Origin: Lachnospiraceae bacterium P6B14
GTDB lineage: Bacteria > Bacillota > Clostridia > Lachnospirales > Lachnospiraceae
Assembly: GCA_000687695.1 (NCBI GenBank)
Contig: JHWZ01000012.1
Location: 1-64,000, forward strand
DNA: 64,000 bases
Direction of reading: 5' to 3'
A model generated the notes under the pieces. That model was not told the origin of the DNA, ran no database searches, and saw nothing but the letters and a program-made list of their open reading frames with translations. The position numbers were made by a program, and so were the translations under genes. Below are positions 52,797-64,000 of the stretch, one piece after another. The stretch's first letter is position 1; the number at the start of each line of letters is the position of its first letter.

Positions 52797-52950
52797 ACGC
52801 CGTTTGACTTATATATTTTTTTAGGGGCCTCTCGGAAACGTCACTGCTTAGGCACCGTATTAGGAAACTCGAAGAGTTTCCGGTGCCATGCAGTGCTACG
52901 TTTCCGAATGGCGCAAGCGGCGCCCCGAAAAATATATAACCAAACGGCGT
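52797..52950. repeat. 154-base multi-arm inverted repeat between mnmG and jag
   Basis: Ten perfect outer bases ACGCCGTTTG/CAAACGGCGT enclose nested matching segments: TATATATTTTT/AAAAATATATA, GGGGC/GCCCC, CGGAAACG/CGTTTCCG, CACTGC/GCAGTG, GGCACCG/CGGTGCC and a central GGAAACTC-GAAG-AGTTTCC hairpin, interrupted by small internal loops. The whole sequence can fold into one long hairpin on either strand. It can terminate both convergent genes, but it is much longer than a terminator needs to be. Confidence 0.8.
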
Positions 52951-52966
52951 AATAATATATTACTGA

Positions 52967-53839
52967 TTATTCTGCAGCCTGCTTATCTTTATTATACGGT
53001 CTGCGATTACGATTGTAACCACCACGACCACGGTTACCACCGCGACCACCGTATCCACCGCGTCTGCGATCTCTGTTGTTTCTGTTCTTCTCGCGAAGCT
53101 CATCAGCAAACTCAGGATTTACCGAAACCACTACCTTACGATGTGGCTCCTCTCCCTCAGAATGAGTCTCAACATACTTGTCCTCCTGGAGCACTGCATG
53201 GATGATCCTTCTCTCATAAGGATTCATCGGCTCAAGAGTAGATGTACGTCCTGATGACTTAACTTTCTTTGCTACATTCTTTGCAAGATTCTCGATAGTA
53301 GCTTTACGACGCTCTCTATAATTCTCTGTGTCGATCTTTACCTTTACATAATCATCATAGCCCTTGTTAAGTGTAAGGGATGTCAGATACTGAAGAGCAT
53401 CCAGAGTCTGTCCGCGCTTACCGATGAGCATTCCCATCTGGTCACCGGAAAGATCAACCTCAACCTGTCTCTCCTCTGCGTTGTACTCTTCCTTTATCTC
53501 AACATCGACATCCATAACCTTGAAAAGCTCGCTAAGGAAAGGCTTAACAGTAATGCTTGAAATATCTCTTGTAACCTCGGGAGCAGCCTTCGGCTTCTCA
53601 GTCTCGGTCTCTTTTTCTACAGGAGCAGCGGTCTCTGTTTTAGGCTCTGCCTTCGCGCCCTCTGCACCTTTTCTGCGAACACGGATCTTTGCCGGCTTCG
53701 GAAAAAGTCCAAGCAGTCCGCTTTTTTCCTCTTCAAGTACTTCGTATTCTATCTGGTCACTCGGTAAACCAAGTGTAACCGTAGCCTGTGTCAATGCATC
53801 CTGAACTGTTTTATCTTCAACTTCCAACCAATCTTCCAT
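52967..53839 (-). CDS. jag: Jag/KhpB RNA-binding protein (Jag-N, KH, R3H)
   Basis: RNA-binding protein (KhpB/EloR) encoded next to yidC and linked to cell elongation and sRNA binding. The Jag N-terminal domain (TVQDALTQATVTLGLP and the EEEKSGLLGLFPKPAKIRVRRK motif) is followed by an Ala/Glu/Lys/Pro linker (about 85-130), a KH domain with GMLIGKRGQTLDALQYL and an R3H domain (RRKATIENLAKNV, LEPMNPYERRIIHAVL). A C-terminal tail of about 35 residues (RRGGYGGRGGNRGRGGYNR) is RGG-rich, which is uncommon for the short classical Jag. The start is placed at ATG 53837-53839, eight bases after AGGA. 290 residues. Confidence 0.93.
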   Translation of the reverse strand: MEDWLEVEDKTVQDALTQATVTLGLPSDQIEYEVLEEEKSGLLGLFPKPAKIRVRRKGAEGAKAEPKTETAAPVEKETETEKPKAAPEVTRDISSITVKPFLSELFKVMDVDVEIKEEYNAEERQVEVDLSGDQMGMLIGKRGQTLDALQYLTSLTLNKGYDDYVKVKIDTENYRERRKATIENLAKNVAKKVKSSGRTSTLEPMNPYERRIIHAVLQEDKYVETHSEGEEPHRKVVVSVNPEFADELREKNRNNRDRRRGGYGGRGGNRGRGGYNRNRRPYNKDKQAAE

Positions 53840-53870
53840 TGTCACATTCCTTCCTATTGAGTACAGTTAC

Positions 53871-54926
53871 TCAATCCTTCTTTTTGTTACCTCCGGACAT
53901 CATGTGAGCATAACCGGCGATACTTCCCGATTTATATTCTTTATTCGAATTTGTATTAACATCTCCAACCTTAGTTTCAGAAGAAGATGAACTATCGCCA
54001 CTGTCTGAGGTAATATTCTTTGTAGGTTTGTTCTGGTAAGAGCTGGCAGACTTGATACTCGAGGTCTTCATATTCGAGTACTGTTCCATCTTTTCGGAAC
54101 GTTCCTTGAGTTTCGCCTGCTTCTTTGCAGCCTTCTCTTTGTTTTTCTCGATCAACTCCTCCATCGAGATCTTATCAACTTTACGGTTAACAAAGATACA
54201 CTGGATTATACGGAACACAGAACCTGCGATCCAGTAAAGTCCGATACCCATATTCAGGCTCAAACAGAAGAAACCTGACATAACAGGCATCATGTAATTC
54301 ATCACCTTCATCGACTGACCCATCTGATCGGGTTCACCGTTTTTCTGCTGTGGAGTCTGCATCAGTTTTGTATTGATAAACTGAAGTGCCATAGCGAGAA
54401 CAGGGATGATAAATGCAATCCAGCCATAAGGATGATTCGCCTTGTCACTGAAAAACTGCATAGGACTGACGTTTACATCAAGTCCCAAAAAATAACCCGG
54501 AGTTCCCGGCGCTGCAGGAACATCCTTAACATAGTTAAGTGTTTCAACGTATGACGGCATGTCATACATGACACGATAAAGACACCACAAAACCGGCATA
54601 GTTATGAGCAACGGAAGACATCCGCCAAACATACTGATACCGTATTTTGCATACAGAGCCTGCGTCTCCTCGTTCATCTTCATCTGAGACGCCTGATCCT
54701 TTTTGCCTTTGTACTTTTTCTGGATTGCTTTGACTTCCGGCTGAATCCTACCCATCATACGGGTTGACTTTTGCGATTTTGCGTTCAGCGGGAACATCAG
54801 GATATATACAACTATCGTGAGAAATATCACGCAAAGTCCGGTATTATGTATCCCAAATGCGTTAAACAAACACCAGTCAATACCATATAGTATCTTACCA
54901 AATATCCAATATAACCAATCAAACAA
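53871..54926 (-). CDS. yidC: Membrane protein insertase YidC/SpoIIIJ
   Basis: Inserts proteins into the membrane with or without Sec. Five helices: TGLCVIFLTIVVYILMFPL near the N-terminus, a coiled cytoplasmic loop with MGRIQPEVKAIQKKYKGKKD, FGGCLPLLITMPVLWCLYRVM, a helix at GWIAFIIPVLAMALQFINT and one at MPVMSGFFCLSLNMGIGLYWI. The C-terminal 100 residues are Lys-rich then Ser-rich. It lacks the lipobox of many Firmicute homologues. 351 residues; it follows yidD by 17 bases. Confidence 0.94.
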   Translation of the reverse strand: MFDWLYWIFGKILYGIDWCLFNAFGIHNTGLCVIFLTIVVYILMFPLNAKSQKSTRMMGRIQPEVKAIQKKYKGKKDQASQMKMNEETQALYAKYGISMFGGCLPLLITMPVLWCLYRVMYDMPSYVETLNYVKDVPAAPGTPGYFLGLDVNVSPMQFFSDKANHPYGWIAFIIPVLAMALQFINTKLMQTPQQKNGEPDQMGQSMKVMNYMMPVMSGFFCLSLNMGIGLYWIAGSVFRIIQCIFVNRKVDKISMEELIEKNKEKAAKKQAKLKERSEKMEQYSNMKTSSIKSASSYQNKPTKNITSDSGDSSSSSETKVGDVNTNSNKEYKSGSIAGYAHMMSGGNKKKD

Positions 54927-54943
54927 CTTCTCTTACCACCATT

Positions 54944-55213
54944 CTAATACTGATTCTTGTAACGAATTAACTTGTATTTTCGATATCCTCTCAATGAAAA
55001 ACGTATCGGAACCGGATCATAACCACCCTCATGAAAAGGATGACAACGACAAATCCTGCCAAGTGCAAGATATCCACCCTTAAGGGCTCCGTATTTTTCG
55101 ATAGCTTCCACCGCATATGTCGAACAAGTCGGTGTATATCTGCAGCATGGTCTTTTTGACGGTGATATCACACGTCTGTATCCACGCAGTAAAAACAGAA
55201 AAAATCTCTTCAT
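54944..55213 (-). CDS. yidD: Membrane protein insertion efficiency factor YidD
   Basis: Small amphipathic protein that helps YidC. 89 residues with the hallmark [25 protein letters not shown]-type core (PTCSTYA), [18 protein letters not shown]. It overlaps rnpA by four bases and precedes yidC, the standard gene order. Confidence 0.94.
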   Translation of the reverse strand: MKRFFLFLLRGYRRVISPSKRPCCRYTPTCSTYAVEAIEKYGALKGGYLALGRICRCHPFHEGGYDPVPIRFSLRGYRKYKLIRYKNQY

Positions 55214-55554
55214 TCCGACTGCTCCTTTAAAATACGGTGAGCCTTGTACAAGTTAATTATACCTTCACTGATTTCATCCAGGCTTTTGCCTGCTACCGAT
55301 GGTCTCGCGATTATCACAATGCGGTTGCCTTCGGTCACTCTCGCGTCATATCTTCTAACTGCTTCTCGAAATAATCTGGTTACGCGATGACGCTGCACAC
55401 TGTTACCGACCTTTTTGCTCACTGAAAAGCCGTAACGACTGGGGCCCGAATTGCCCTTAACTACGTACATAACCAGATCCCTGTTTGCCCGTGATCTACC
55501 GTTACGATAGACCTTTTTGAACTCTTCGTTTGATCCCAGCTTTGAAAAACTCAT
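55210..55554 (-). CDS. rnpA: Ribonuclease P protein component
   Basis: Protein subunit of RNase P, which matures tRNA 5' ends. 114 residues with the RNR signature [20 protein letters not shown] and GFSVSKKVG before it. The ATG overlaps the rpmH stop (TAATG), so synthesis is coupled to ribosomal protein L34, as in most bacteria. Confidence 0.95.
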   Translation of the reverse strand: MSFSKLGSNEEFKKVYRNGRSRANRDLVMYVVKGNSGPSRYGFSVSKKVGNSVQRHRVTRLFREAVRRYDARVTEGNRIVIIARPSVAGKSLDEISEGIINLYKAHRILKEQSE

Positions 55555-55688
55555 TAGGCGCTGAGACGTTTACGGCCCTTAGTTCTTCTTCTAGCCAGTA
55601 CCTTGCGACCGTTCGCTGTGCTCATGCGTTTACGGAATCCATGAACCTTTGAACGCTGTCTTTTCTTCGGCTGAAAAGTCATTTTCAT
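55554..55688 (-). CDS. rpmH: 50S ribosomal protein L34
   Basis: A 44-residue frame, ATG at 55686-55688, stop at 55554-55556. It reads [18 protein letters not shown], then [17 protein letters not shown] and ends RKRLSA, the complete L34. GGAGGTG lies eight bases before the start. First gene of the rpmH-rnpA-yidD-yidC-jag operon, with a promoter at 55795-55823. Confidence 0.97.
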   Translation of the reverse strand: MKMTFQPKKRQRSKVHGFRKRMSTANGRKVLARRRTKGRKRLSA

Positions 55689-55794
55689 CGTCTTTCACCT
55701 CCTTATCGCCGTATATTGTTATTGATCTGTGAATAAACACAATATGTGCAAAAAAGCATAAGACCGCACATTAAACAATAACGTATCATTCCCC

Positions 55795-55823
55795 ATTATA
55801 TGAGAAAAAGTCCGATTCGTCAA
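55795..55823 (-). promoter_or_regulatory. Promoter of rpmH operon
   Basis: On the - strand TTGACG (55818-55823), 17-base spacer, TATAAT (55795-55800), about 107 bases before the rpmH ATG. Confidence 0.75.
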
Positions 55824-55851
55824 CTTAATTTTTGAAAAGTTTTAAAATTTC

Positions 55852-55880
55852 TTGTGTTTAAGGTCAAAATGTGATATACT
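55852..55880 (+). promoter_or_regulatory. Promoter of dnaA
   Basis: TTGTGT (55852-55857), 17-base spacer, TATACT (55875-55880), 58 bases before the dnaA ATG; back to back with the rpmH promoter. No perfect DnaA box (TTATCCACA) is visible in this 249-base gap. Confidence 0.7.
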
Positions 55881-55937
55881 AGAACAGTGTGATTTACCCC
55901 TATTTTACATTTTTCGAATTAAGGGAAGGTTTTTCGT

Positions 55938-57332
55938 ATGGAAACGGTGATTAAGGACAATTGGACGCAAATAATCGGGTTTTTGAGGGATAATTATGAT
56001 GTGCTCCCCGTTCTTTACAGAACCTGGTTTGAACCTCTTGAGGTTATATCTGAATCTGAGACCGATGTTGTTGTGGCAGTTGATGAATCAAAACAGGGTG
56101 ATATTACGTCACTTTTGGACAGGAGATATCGTATTCCTCTCCAAACATCCATCGTTGCCATCACAGATCGTGAGGTTACCGTCAATTTTGTAACCCGAAA
56201 CTTGAGTTCAGAGAAAACTGACGGTGTTTCTTCCTATTATAATAACAGTGAAGAACAGAAACAAAAAGCTCTCGAAGAAAAATATCCCTGGTTGAGACTG
56301 GGACACTCCTTCGATAACTTTGTCGTCAGCAGCTCCAACTCCTTAGCTCATGCAGCTGCCGTTGCAGTAGCGGAAAACCCGAACGGACAGGTTTACAACC
56401 CGCTGTTTCTTTACAGTGGACCGGGACTTGGTAAAACTCATCTGATGCATTCCATATCCAGACACATCATAGAGCATCATCCTGAGTACAAAATCCGCTA
56501 TACAACCAGTGAGAACTTTACGAATGATGTCATCGAGTCGATGAGAGAAAGCAAGCAAAACAGCACAGCTCTTCCGAATCTTCGGGAAAAATATCGAAAT
56601 GTCGACGTTCTTCTCATCGATGATATACAGTTTATCATAGGAAAACAATCAACACTGCAGGAGTTTTTCCACACCTTTGAGGCACTTTTTCAAACAGGAA
56701 AACAGCTGGTCATCTCCAGTGACAAACCGCCAAGTGAGCTTGAAGGATTGGAAGATCGATATAAAACGAGATTCTCATCAGGACTTCCGGTAGATATTCA
56801 GCCTCCTGATTATGAAACAGCGATGGCTATTCTTCAGATAAAACAGGAACAGTCTGATGTAAAACTCGAAGATGACATACTCAGCTATATCGCCGAGAAT
56901 GCTCGTCACAGTATCCGTGAGCTGGAAGGAGCATATAATAAAGTAATCCTTTATTCCAAGCTTTCCCGTCCGGGTGAACAGATCTCGAAGGAAATGGCAG
57001 AAAATGCATTAAAGGATTTCATCTCCGACAACCAGGAGACTATGCTGACAGCAGACTATATCATTGATGTTGTTTGTAATCATTTCAATGTGGATAAAGA
57101 ACGACTTCTTTCGGAAAGAAGAACAGAGGATATTACGGTTCCCAGACAAATCTGCATGTACTTATGCTCACAATACACATCATTGACACAGAAAGTTATC
57201 GCCGAAAAACTCAACAGAAGAAATCATACCACAGTCAATCACGGTGTAAATAAAATCAAGGATGATATGTTGGTGGATAACGAGTTACAACAGACGATAA
57301 CTATCCTGAAAAAGAAGTTAAACGTAAATTAA
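55938..57332 (+). CDS. dnaA: Chromosomal replication initiator DnaA
   Basis: AAA+ initiator that binds DnaA boxes and opens oriC. 464 residues: domain I at the N-terminus (TQIIGFLRDN), short linker, domain III with Walker A GPGLGKTH (161-168), Walker B VLLIDDIQFI and sensor region (GLEDRYKTRFSSGL), and domain IV with the helix-turn-helix signature RRNHTTVNHGVNKI. AAGGGAAGG lies about nine bases before the ATG. It marks the switch of gene orientation in the window. Confidence 0.98.
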   Translation: METVIKDNWTQIIGFLRDNYDVLPVLYRTWFEPLEVISESETDVVVAVDESKQGDITSLLDRRYRIPLQTSIVAITDREVTVNFVTRNLSSEKTDGVSSYYNNSEEQKQKALEEKYPWLRLGHSFDNFVVSSSNSLAHAAAVAVAENPNGQVYNPLFLYSGPGLGKTHLMHSISRHIIEHHPEYKIRYTTSENFTNDVIESMRESKQNSTALPNLREKYRNVDVLLIDDIQFIIGKQSTLQEFFHTFEALFQTGKQLVISSDKPPSELEGLEDRYKTRFSSGLPVDIQPPDYETAMAILQIKQEQSDVKLEDDILSYIAENARHSIRELEGAYNKVILYSKLSRPGEQISKEMAENALKDFISDNQETMLTADYIIDVVCNHFNVDKERLLSERRTEDITVPRQICMYLCSQYTSLTQKVIAEKLNRRNHTTVNHGVNKIKDDMLVDNELQQTITILKKKLNVN

Positions 57333-57500
57333 GTCACATCTTGTCAAAGCCCATTGACTTCTTATCCAATTAAAAAAAATCAACTCTAATTCAGTAGCTG
57401 TAGGGGTTTGCGAGCTTATACTCCTAATCCTTACTACTACGAAGACTGCTACGAATACATATATATAAATATATATATAAAGAAAACCTGGAGGTATATT
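57333..57500. other. Putative oriC unwinding region between dnaA and dnaN
   Basis: 168 bases. It contains a DnaA-box-like TTATCCAAT (about 57361-57370), a GC-rich stretch with GTAGGGG, trinucleotide repeats (on the - strand TAGTAGTAA, at about 57430-57440) that resemble DnaA-trios, then about 35 bases of almost pure A/T (57455-57485). The order box, trio, AT-rich tract fits Firmicute origins, but only one imperfect box is seen. Confidence 0.5.
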
Positions 57501-58598
57501 ATGAAGTTTACGTGCAAAAAGTCAGATTTCAGTAACGGTATCAACATTGCCATGAAGGCTATCCTCGGAAAGACAACCATGCCAACTCTGGAATGCTTTC
57601 TTATAGAAGCAAAAGGAGATGTGGTAAAGCTTACTTCCAATGATATGCAGTTGGGAATAGAAACATCTTTTCCTGCTGATATAAAAGAAGAAGGAATTGT
57701 ACTCATGAATGCCAGAAACCTGGCAGGTTATGTTAGTCATATGCCTGATGATACCGTAGAGTTTGAGTCTGATGCATCTAACACGATTCTTATTTTCAGC
57801 GGTATGCGTCGTCATGAAGAGAAGGGAATGAGTGATGATGATTTTCCGAGACTTCCGGATATAAGCTTTTCAGATAAGATCACTATTTCACAGTTTACTC
57901 TGAAAGAGATGATCCATCAGACTATTTTTTCAATATCTTCCAAAGAGAATAATAAGATACTTACCGGTGAGCTTTTTGAGATACAGGGAGATGAACTTCG
58001 TATTGCTTCTCTGGACCTGATTCGTGTATCTATCAGAAAGATTAAGCTCAGCAAAAAATATGATAAGATAAAGGTTGTTATTCCTGGTAAGACACTTAAT
58101 GAAATCAGCAAAGTAATGTCAAATGATGCGGATGAGACAGTTGATATTTCCTTCTCCAAGAATCATGTAAAGTTCGAGTTTGGAAATACGGTTATGATAT
58201 CACGTCTGATAGAAGGAAACTTCTTTAATATCGATCAGATGTTAAAGAATAATTATGAAACAAAAGTAACTGTTAATAAGAGCAGATTTTTCAGCTGTAT
58301 CGACAGCTCAACTCTTCTTATGACAGAGACTGATAAAAACCCTGTTATATTTACCATGCAGGATGATGAAATGAAGGTAGAAATCAAGTCTTCACATTCT
58401 TCAATGAACGAGGATGTTCCTATCCAGAAGGAAGGAAAGGATTTAAAGATCGGTCTCAATCCGAAATACATCGTTGATGTTTTGCGTGTAATAGAGGATG
58501 AAGAAATAAGCATGTATTTCTTCAATTCCAATTCACCATGCTTTATAAAAAATGAAGAAGAGAGTTATATCTATCTGATATTACCTATTAACATTTAA
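57501..58598 (+). CDS. dnaN: DNA polymerase III beta subunit (sliding clamp)
   Basis: Ring-shaped processivity clamp. The start is at ATG 57501 with GGAGG eight bases upstream, giving MKFTCKKSDFSNGINIAMKA; upstream in-frame codons lie in the origin region. 365 residues in three repeated clamp folds (ISFSDKITISQFTLKEMIHQ opens the second), ending in SCFIKNEEESYIYLILPINI, whose penultimate residues form the usual C-terminal contact. Confidence 0.96.
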   Translation: MKFTCKKSDFSNGINIAMKAILGKTTMPTLECFLIEAKGDVVKLTSNDMQLGIETSFPADIKEEGIVLMNARNLAGYVSHMPDDTVEFESDASNTILIFSGMRRHEEKGMSDDDFPRLPDISFSDKITISQFTLKEMIHQTIFSISSKENNKILTGELFEIQGDELRIASLDLIRVSIRKIKLSKKYDKIKVVIPGKTLNEISKVMSNDADETVDISFSKNHVKFEFGNTVMISRLIEGNFFNIDQMLKNNYETKVTVNKSRFFSCIDSSTLLMTETDKNPVIFTMQDDEMKVEIKSSHSSMNEDVPIQKEGKDLKIGLNPKYIVDVLRVIEDEEISMYFFNSNSPCFIKNEEESYIYLILPINI

Positions 58599-58620
58599 TC
58601 TAAGGAGGAATCAAAAAAGA

Positions 58621-58834
58621 ATGGAAGACAGTATCCCGATACGCGACGACTTCATCAAGTTGGGTCAGGCGTTGAAGCTTTCCGGAATGGTTGGATCCGG
58701 TGTCGAAGCAAAAATAGTGATCACAAATGGTGAAGTCATGGTAAATGATGAGGTCGAGGTACGCCGGGGAAGAAAACTTTATCCGGATGATACTTTTGAG
58801 TTTGACGGTAATGTTATAAAGGTTGTGAAGCGCG

Positions 58835-58845
<11 letters not shown>
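58621..58845 (+). CDS. yaaA: S4-domain RNA-binding protein YaaA
   Basis: A 74-residue S4-like protein (FIKLGQALKLSGMVGSG, KIVITNGEVMVNDEVEVRRG), always found between dnaN and recF in Firmicutes. It probably binds ribosomal RNA. AAGGAGG site before ATG; it overlaps recF by 11 bases. Confidence 0.92.
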
Positions 58846-61874
<3,029 letters not shown>

Positions 61875-61929
61875 TTAAGTGTACAGGGTTTGATACTTTT
61901 AGATAAAACAACAAACAGAGAGGTTTAGA

Positions 61930-64000
61930 ATGGAAGAAGAAAAGTTTGACGAGATCCAGCCGGTCGATCTGAAAAAGACCATGGAGACCAACTATATTGA
62001 GTACTCCATGTCGGTTATCGTAGATCGAGCGTTACCGGATGTACGAGACGGAATGAAGCCGGTGCAGAGACGAATCCTGCACGCTATGAATGAGCTGAAC
62101 AATACTCCCGACAAACCGCATCGTAAATGTGCGCGTATCGTCGGTGATACGATGGGAAAATATCACCCGCATGGTGACAGCTCTATCTACGGAGCTTTGG
62201 TAAATCTTGCGCAGGAGTGGAACACACACTATCCGCTCGTAGACGGACACGGAAACTTCGGTTCCGTGGACGGAGACGGCGCGGCTGCCATGCGATACAC
62301 CGAGGCCAGACTGAGTAAGATTTCCATGGAGATGCTAGCCGATATCGGCAAGGATACCGTGGACTTCATGCCGAACTTCGACGAGACGGAGAAGGAGCCA
62401 ACGGTACTTCCGGCACGTTTCCCGAACCTTCTTGTAAACGGTACATCAGGTATTGCCGTAGGTATGGCGACAAACATCCCTCCGCACAACCTGACAGAGG
62501 TAATTAACGGTGTTGTAAAGATGATCGACAACCGTGTTGAGGAGGACAGGGACACCTCTATAGATGAGCTGATGGGTATCATCCAGGGTCCGGACTTCCC
62601 GACCGGAGCGACTATTCTCGGTCGTCGCGGTATCGAGGAGGCATACCGCACGGGACGCGGAAAGATCCGCGTAAGAGCGGTAACGGACATCGAGGAGATG
62701 GACAACGGTAAAACACGAATCGTAGTTACCGAGCTTCCGTATATGGTAAACAAGGCGAGACTTCAGGAGAAGATCGCTGAGCTTCATAAAGAGAAAAAAA
62801 TTGACGGGATCACGGAGCTTCGTGACGAGTCTAACCGCGAAGGTATGCGTCTTGTTATCGAGCTTCGCAAGGATGCCAATCCGAACGTCGTTTTGAATCA
62901 GCTCTACAAGCATACTCAGATGCAGGATACCTTCGGAGCAAACATGCTCGCGGTGGTTCCGAACAAGGACGGGGTACTCGAGCCGAAGGTACTGAATCTT
63001 CTTCAGATGCTGACTTATTATCTGCATCATCAGGAGGAGGTTGTTACCAGACGTACAAAGTTTGATCTGAAAAAAGCCGAAGAGCGTGCTCACATCGTAA
63101 AAGGATTGTTGATCGCGCTTGACAATATCGATGAAGTGATCAAGATCATCCGCGGATCCAAATCAACCGCGGAGGCAAAGGAAAAGCTGCAGGAAAGATT
63201 CGATCTCGATGAGATCCAGTCAAACGCTATCGTAGAGATGCGCCTGCGTGCTCTCACCGGTTTGGAGAGAGAAAAGCTTGAGAACGAGTTTGCCGAGCTC
63301 GAGAAAAAGATCGCCGAGTTCAAGGCGATCCTCGCAGATCACAATCTTCTTCTCGGAGTTATCAAAAAGGAGATCATCGAGATCCGTGACAAGTTCGGTG
63401 ATGAGAGAAAAACAACCATCGGATTTGATGTATACGACATTTCTATCGAGGATCTGATCCCGGTTGAGAACTGCGTTCTCGCTATGACTCACAAGGGTTA
63501 TATAAAGAGAATGACTCCCGATAACTTCCGTTCACAGCACCGTGGTGGCAAGGGAATCAAGGGAATGCAGACGATCGATGACGACTATATCGAGGATCTT
63601 TTGATGGCGACCTCGCATCACTATGTGATGTTCTTTACGAACACCGGTCGTTGCTTCCGTATAAAAGCTTACGAGATCCCGGAGGCAAGCCGTACAGCAA
63701 GAGGAACCGCGATAGTAAACCTCCTCATGTTAGAGCCCGGTGAGACCATCACCGCTATGATCGCGATGCACGCGTTCGATACGGAAAAATACCTCTTTAT
63801 GGCGACCAAAAACGGAACCGTCAAAAAGACACAGCTTGAGGACTATAAAAATATCCGCAAGTCCGGACTTATTGCGATCAACCTTCGCGAGGGCGACGAG
63901 CTGATCGAGGTTAAACTTACGGATAATACAAACGATATATTCCTTATTACCAAAAAGGGTATGTGTATCCGCTTCCCGGAGATCGAGGCACGTACGGTAG
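61930..64000 (+). CDS. gyrA: DNA gyrase subunit A (partial, C-terminus beyond window)
   Basis: The ATG at 61930 follows AGAGG; the frame runs open to the window end, about 690 codons. It begins MEEEKFDEIQPVDLKKTMET. The catalytic Tyr is in AAAMRYTEARLSK. The quinolone-pocket segment reads HPHGDSSIYGALVNLAQEW: Ser is present at the E. coli 83 position but Gly replaces the Asp/Glu usual at 87. The GyrA-box region lies outside or at the edge, so the gyrase rather than topoisomerase IV assignment rests on gene order next to gyrB. Confidence 0.96.
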   Translation, partial: MEEEKFDEIQPVDLKKTMETNYIEYSMSVIVDRALPDVRDGMKPVQRRILHAMNELNNTPDKPHRKCARIVGDTMGKYHPHGDSSIYGALVNLAQEWNTHYPLVDGHGNFGSVDGDGAAAMRYTEARLSKISMEMLADIGKDTVDFMPNFDETEKEPTVLPARFPNLLVNGTSGIAVGMATNIPPHNLTEVINGVVKMIDNRVEEDRDTSIDELMGIIQGPDFPTGATILGRRGIEEAYRTGRGKIRVRAVTDIEEMDNGKTRIVVTELPYMVNKARLQEKIAELHKEKKIDGITELRDESNREGMRLVIELRKDANPNVVLNQLYKHTQMQDTFGANMLAVVPNKDGVLEPKVLNLLQMLTYYLHHQEEVVTRRTKFDLKKAEERAHIVKGLLIALDNIDEVIKIIRGSKSTAEAKEKLQERFDLDEIQSNAIVEMRLRALTGLEREKLENEFAELEKKIAEFKAILADHNLLLGVIKKEIIEIRDKFGDERKTTIGFDVYDISIEDLIPVENCVLAMTHKGYIKRMTPDNFRSQHRGGKGIKGMQTIDDDYIEDLLMATSHHYVMFFTNTGRCFRIKAYEIPEASRTARGTAIVNLLMLEPGETITAMIAMHAFDTEKYLFMATKNGTVKKTQLEDYKNIRKSGLIAINLREGDELIEVKLTDNTNDIFLITKKGMCIRFPEIEARTV

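Overview
The window is chromosomal DNA from a low-to-mid GC, monoderm Firmicute, most likely a Clostridia member of the Lachnospiraceae type. The evidence is the replication-origin gene order, parS sites of the Bacillus/Clostridium type, strong GGAGG ribosome-binding sites, an S4-domain yaaA between dnaN and recF, and Clostridia-type proteins such as DUF4446, DUF1934 and the AI-2E family. The genus assignment is inference.

The origin lies near 55.7-57.5 kb. To the right (dnaA, dnaN, yaaA, recF, gyrB, gyrA, the last cut by the window end) genes run on the + strand. To the left almost everything runs on the - strand: rpmH, rnpA, yidD, yidC, jag, mnmE, rsmG, coaE, parA, parB, DUF4446. Two parS palindromes sit just upstream of parA. 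mnmG is an exception: it is inverted onto the + strand between jag and mnmE, next to a very long multi-arm inverted repeat. Between mnmE and rsmG sits a non-core pair: a radical SAM/SPASM enzyme and an 86-residue lipoprotein with three Tyr-Gly-Pro-Pro motifs, a possible RiPP-like enzyme and substrate.

27.7-43.0 kb is mostly housekeeping: dapF, DUF1934, ddl, murF, tyrS, ispE, a D,D-carboxypeptidase, trmB, an AI-2E-family protein and tRNA-Lys. It also holds a 1328-residue secreted chimera (papain-like peptidase, CARDB-like, beta-helix and 5'-nucleotidase C-terminal-like domains).

0-26 kb is accessory. At the left edge an IS110-type transposase abuts a response regulator truncated after about 50 residues, beside its LytS-type histidine kinase and a PrsW-type intramembrane protease. 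From 3.2 to 25 kb come four transcription units. Three encode large secreted proteins that share a beta-prism-like (MABP-like) repeat. Five proteins end in the same kind of tail: a Val-Phe-Gly (or Val-Phe-Ala) motif, a membrane helix and a basic cluster. This looks like an undescribed C-terminal sorting signal. Co-transcribed genes encode a MATE transporter fused to an RsbW-like ATPase and a B12-type radical SAM protein; a further unit encodes a sensor SpoIIE phosphatase and a cytoplasmic BMP-family protein. All four units start from the same promoter architecture (TGTAAC-N5-TGTAAC-N10/11-TATGAT-like), each directly after the terminator of the upstream gene, so they form a local regulon. I regard this regulon with its VFG-tailed proteins as the most likely new system here, with the YGPP/radical SAM pair second.
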